From positions 1-64,000 of the forward strand of contig CAJUBQ010000004.1 in the NCBI GenBank assembly GCA_910584595.1: DNA of 64,000 bases, in the 5' to 3' direction. This DNA comes from an uncultured Eubacterium sp. GTDB taxonomy: Bacteria; Bacillota; Clostridia; Lachnospirales; Lachnospiraceae. The notes under the pieces were generated by a model that was not told the DNA's origin, searched no databases, and saw only the letters and a list, made by a program, of their open reading frames with translations. Positions 60,959 to 64,000 of the stretch are shown here, piece after piece. Made by a program: the position numbers and the translations under genes. Numbering within the stretch: position 1 is the stretch's first letter; each line of letters opens with the position of its first letter.

Positions 60959-62098
60959 ATGAAAGATTTATTACGAATCAGAGAAGAAATCGATCAGGTA
61001 GACAGTGAGATTACACAGCTGTATTTAAAACGTATGCAGCTGACAAGTGAAGTCGCTGAATACAAAATTCAGACCGGAAAAAAAGTATTTGATAAAGAGC
61101 GTGAACGTGAAAAATTAAAAAAGCTTTCTTCACTTGTGTCCGGCAGTTTTTTAAAACACGGAATTCGGGAATTGTTCGAGCACATCATGTCGATTAGCCG
61201 TAAGAGACAGTATCAGCTTTTAACAGAGCATGGCATAGAAGTTCCTAATGAATTTACAGAAGTAACAAAAATCTGTGCTGAGGGCAGCCGCATCGTTTTT
61301 CAAGGTGTGGAAGGCGCTTATGCGCATATTGCAATGAACCGGTATTTTGGCTCTGAAACCGACAGTTTCCATGTGGATAGTTGGCGCGAAGCGATGGAAG
61401 CGCTGAAAAGCGGCAGAGCCGATTATGCGGTGCTGCCGATTGAAAATTCCACAGCAGGCGTAGTGGCGGAAAACTATGATCTGCTCGTGGAATATGACCA
61501 TTATATTGTAGGGGAGCAGATTATACCGATCAGGCATTGTCTGTTAGGGCTTGCGGATGCAGAGCTTTCAGATATTACGAGCGTATATTCCCATCCGCAG
61601 GCGTTGGCACAGTGTGACCGTTATTTGCAGACGCATGAAGATTGGGACTGTGCGACAGAGAGCAATACGGCGGTTGCCGCCTGTAAAGTGAAAAAATCCG
61701 GAAAAAAACACAAAGCTGCCATTGCCAGTGAGCTGACCGCACAGCTCTATGGCCTGAAAGTATTAGAAAAAAATATTCAAACGAACAGCGAAAATTCAAC
61801 CAGATTTATTATTGTGACGAATAAAAAAATATTTCTAAAGGGCGCAGCCAAAATGAGCATCTGTCTGGAAGTAAAGCATCAGAGCGGTTCTTTGTATCAT
61901 GCATTATCGCATATTATTTACAATGATCTGAATATGAATTTTATCCAGTCCAGACCGCTGAAGGAACGGGAAGGAACGAACTGGCAGTATCGGTTTTTCA
62001 TTGATTTTGCAGGCAGTCTGAATGACAGCGCTGTATCCAATGCGCTGCGCGGGCTGGCGGAGGAATGTGAAAGCATGAGGGTGCTTGGAAACTATTAG
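60959..62098 (+). CDS. pheA: Bifunctional chorismate mutase/prephenate dehydratase
   Basis: 379 residues. An AroQ chorismate mutase domain (~1-90, REEIDQVDSEITQLYLKRM), a prephenate dehydratase domain (~105-285, FQGVEGAYAHIAMNRYF, PIENSTAGVV, NSTRFIIV), and an ACT domain (~295-375) with the phenylalanine-binding IQSRPLKE. It converts chorismate to phenylpyruvate and is expected to be inhibited by phenylalanine. ATG 60959 is preferred to 60953 because GGGTGG is then correctly spaced. Confidence 0.96.
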   Translation: MKDLLRIREEIDQVDSEITQLYLKRMQLTSEVAEYKIQTGKKVFDKEREREKLKKLSSLVSGSFLKHGIRELFEHIMSISRKRQYQLLTEHGIEVPNEFTEVTKICAEGSRIVFQGVEGAYAHIAMNRYFGSETDSFHVDSWREAMEALKSGRADYAVLPIENSTAGVVAENYDLLVEYDHYIVGEQIIPIRHCLLGLADAELSDITSVYSHPQALAQCDRYLQTHEDWDCATESNTAVAACKVKKSGKKHKAAIASELTAQLYGLKVLEKNIQTNSENSTRFIIVTNKKIFLKGAAKMSICLEVKHQSGSLYHALSHIIYNDLNMNFIQSRPLKEREGTNWQYRFFIDFAGSLNDSAVSNALRGLAEECESMRVLGNY

Positions 62099-62160
62099 CG
62101 CTGAAAAATAATTGTTCGGCATCATAGGAATATGGTTACCTGAAAAGGAGAAAAAAGGAT

Positions 62161-63702
62161 ATGGCAATTACAACATTTGCAGCAATTTATATCGGCTCTT
62201 ATGAAGTGAGCCTAAAGATTTTTGAGTTGTCCGGAAAAAAGAAAATTCGTGAGATCGATCATATCCGTACAAGACTGGAGCTTGGTCGGGACACCTTTCA
62301 TTCAGGTGTGATCGGCTCTGATCTGGTAGATGAGCTGTGTGTGATTTTAGCAGATTTTGCCAGAATTATGCAGGGTTACAAAGCAAAAGAATATCGGGCG
62401 TTTGCGGGCAATGTAGTCGGTGAAGCAAAAAATATGCTGTTTATCTTAGATCAGATTAAGACGCAGACCGGACTGGACGTCGCTACGCTGAGCAATTCGG
62501 AACGGCGGTTTTTGACGTATAAAGGAGTAGCGGCAAGACCGGGATTTGATAAGATGACAAAAGACAGTGCGGCAGTTATCGATGTAGGCGGCGGCAGCCT
62601 GCAGATTACGCTGTTTATTAATGGGCGTGTTGTAACGACGCAGCATTTGGCAATTGGAACGATGCGTTTGATGGAAATGTTGTCTGATATTGAACATAAT
62701 GTCCTGCATTTGGAAAATCAGCTGGAAGAGCTGGTAGATAAAGAACTGGCTGTATTTTTGGCACAGTATATGCATCCGGGCGAAGAAATTAAAAACGTTA
62801 TATTAATGGGAGATTATATCTCAGAAATTATGCGCAAATTAAGCAAGAGCGGCGAAACGCTTACTGAAGTGGAGGCGCCGAAGTTTATTAATTTTTTGAA
62901 AAAGCTGGATAAAAAAAGTGTAGAGGAAATTTCTGAGATTTTAAATCTGTCCAATGAAAAAGACATTCTCGTACTTCCGTCGGTTATTTTATATGCCAAG
63001 CTGACACAGGCGATGCATGCGCAAACGATCTGGTTTCCGGATGTGGATACAAGCGACGGGATTGTATATGATTATGCGCAGTCGCATAAAATTGTACATA
63101 CGTCGCATGATTTTGAAGAAGATATTTTATCTGCGGCAAAAAATATGTCGATGCGCTATATGAGTTATTCACAGCATATTGATGCATTAACAGACATGTC
63201 CGTTCTGTTGTTTGATGCATTGAAAAAAGTGCATGGCATGGGAAAACGGGAACGGCTGCTGTTAAAAGTAGCGGCTATGCTGCATGACTGCGGAAAATAT
63301 ATCAGCCTTGCAAACAGTGCGATTTGTGCATACCAGATTATACGCGCGACAGAGATTATCGGTCTTACACATTTGGAGCGGGAGATGGTGGCAAGCGTTG
63401 TTTTATACAATTCATCCGCGCTGGATCCATATGAGGAACTTGCGGACCGCATGGATCAGCACAGTTATTTAATTGTGGCAAAGCTGGCGGCTATTCTTCG
63501 TGTAGCCAATGCCATGGACCGCAGCCACAGACAGAAATTTAAAAACGTCAGGGCAGTGCTGAAAAATAAACAGCTGGTCATTACGATCGAAACAATGAGC
63601 GATATTGCATTGGAAAAAGGACTGCTGGAAGCAAAATCAAAGGCATTTGAGTCGATTTTCGGAATAAAGCCTGTGATGAAAGAAAAACGGGTCTATACAT
63701 AA
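62161..63702 (+). CDS. Ppx/GppA exopolyphosphatase-family protein with HD domain
   Basis: 513 residues. Two ASKHA-fold lobes (~1-310) with the phosphate-binding loop VIDVGGGSLQI (~138), then an HD-type helical domain (~325-510) with MLHDCGKYI (~373). Ppx splits inorganic polyphosphate; GppA-type members also hydrolyse pppGpp. The polyphosphate kinase gene follows by 16 bases, so the pair makes and breaks polyphosphate, which favours the Ppx role. Confidence 0.9.
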   Translation: MAITTFAAIYIGSYEVSLKIFELSGKKKIREIDHIRTRLELGRDTFHSGVIGSDLVDELCVILADFARIMQGYKAKEYRAFAGNVVGEAKNMLFILDQIKTQTGLDVATLSNSERRFLTYKGVAARPGFDKMTKDSAAVIDVGGGSLQITLFINGRVVTTQHLAIGTMRLMEMLSDIEHNVLHLENQLEELVDKELAVFLAQYMHPGEEIKNVILMGDYISEIMRKLSKSGETLTEVEAPKFINFLKKLDKKSVEEISEILNLSNEKDILVLPSVILYAKLTQAMHAQTIWFPDVDTSDGIVYDYAQSHKIVHTSHDFEEDILSAAKNMSMRYMSYSQHIDALTDMSVLLFDALKKVHGMGKRERLLLKVAAMLHDCGKYISLANSAICAYQIIRATEIIGLTHLEREMVASVVLYNSSALDPYEELADRMDQHSYLIVAKLAAILRVANAMDRSHRQKFKNVRAVLKNKQLVITIETMSDIALEKGLLEAKSKAFESIFGIKPVMKEKRVYT

Positions 63703-63718
63703 GGAGAGGGAGGATTTC

Positions 63719-64000
63719 ATGGAAAAGACAACTGAATATGGAAAGCCGGAATATTTTGAAAACCGGGAACTCAGCTGGATTAAGTTTAACCGAAGGGTAT
63801 TAAATGAAGCGCGTGACAAGACGATTCCTCTGTTGGAACGGTTAAAGTTTATCAGCATTACATCTTCAAATCTGGATGAGTTTTTTATGGTAAGAGTGGC
63901 ATCGCTCAAAGATATGCTGCATGCGGGCGTGAAAAAGGCAGATATCGCGGGTATGGATGCGTTAAAGCAGTTAGAACGCGTCAATGAGGATACAAGAGAG
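63719..64000 (+). CDS. ppk: Polyphosphate kinase (start only)
   Basis: The first 94 residues of polyphosphate kinase 1, cut off by the window end. YFENRELSWIKFNRRVLNEA and SSNLDEFFMVRVASLKDML are the conserved N-terminal motifs. It builds polyphosphate from ATP. GGAGAGGGAGG precedes the ATG at 63719, and it forms an operon with the upstream exopolyphosphatase. Confidence 0.95.
   Translation, partial: MEKTTEYGKPEYFENRELSWIKFNRRVLNEARDKTIPLLERLKFISITSSNLDEFFMVRVASLKDMLHAGVKKADIAGMDALKQLERVNEDTRE

Overview
The window looks like a chromosomal segment from a low-to-middle GC, motile, spore-forming member of the Clostridia, most likely Lachnospiraceae (inference). The reasons are a Gram-positive PolC-type DNA polymerase, SpoIVA, bactofilin, sigma-D-like promoter motifs, strong AGGAGG ribosome binding sites, and the housekeeping order pyrH-frr-uppS-cdsA-dxr-rseP-ispG-polC. 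No rRNA, tRNA, prophage or CRISPR array is visible.

Layout. 0.5-9.2 kb holds a membrane spermidine-synthase-like protein, a glycerophosphodiesterase, a lysophospholipase-like hydrolase, a UMF1-type transporter, a LysM/M14 peptidoglycan peptidase, an orphan small protein and an ABC-class ATPase. 10.1-12.8 kb is an OmpR-type two-component system followed by a small secreted protein with three DxDGDGICD motifs. 13-26.7 kb is a sugar region: fructokinase and amylosucrase, a solute-binding lipoprotein coupled to a hybrid histidine kinase, then an ABC importer (binding protein plus two permeases, no ATPase), a 4-alpha-glucanotransferase with an unusual repeat tail, and a LacI regulator. Together these would import a sugar, probably sucrose or a malto/gluco-oligosaccharide, turn sucrose into alpha-glucan plus fructose, phosphorylate the fructose and remodel the glucan.

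26.8-31.3 kb is accessory: a TetR regulator divergent from a Notum/pectinacetylesterase-like hydrolase, a Fic protein with a helix-turn-helix, and a MATE exporter. 31.5-40 kb is core: rplS, two signal peptidases flanking rbgA, rnhB, a FliK-like protein, an FlhB C-domain homologue, yraN, pgeF and spoIVA. 40-41.3 kb is a decayed patch with a gene broken by a small palindromic element that left an 8-bp target duplication, and the remains of a YhcG-type nuclease. 41.3-50 kb holds an MBL-fold hydrolase, an FMN-binding lipoprotein with a chemoreceptor, a sigma-D-like three-gene cluster of unknown function, a polysaccharide deacetylase and a bactofilin with an internal start. 50-64 kb is the housekeeping block ending in polC, pheA, ppx and the start of ppk.

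The most unusual feature is a family of short non-coding palindromic elements. Two copies of a ~240-nt element share a conserved core, but each is closed by a perfect 28-31-bp stem of completely different sequence. Other elements include a TAAGGAACTG-ended family placed on stop codons, an element with 19-bp ends at 28.7 kb, and the one with a target duplication at 40.3 kb.
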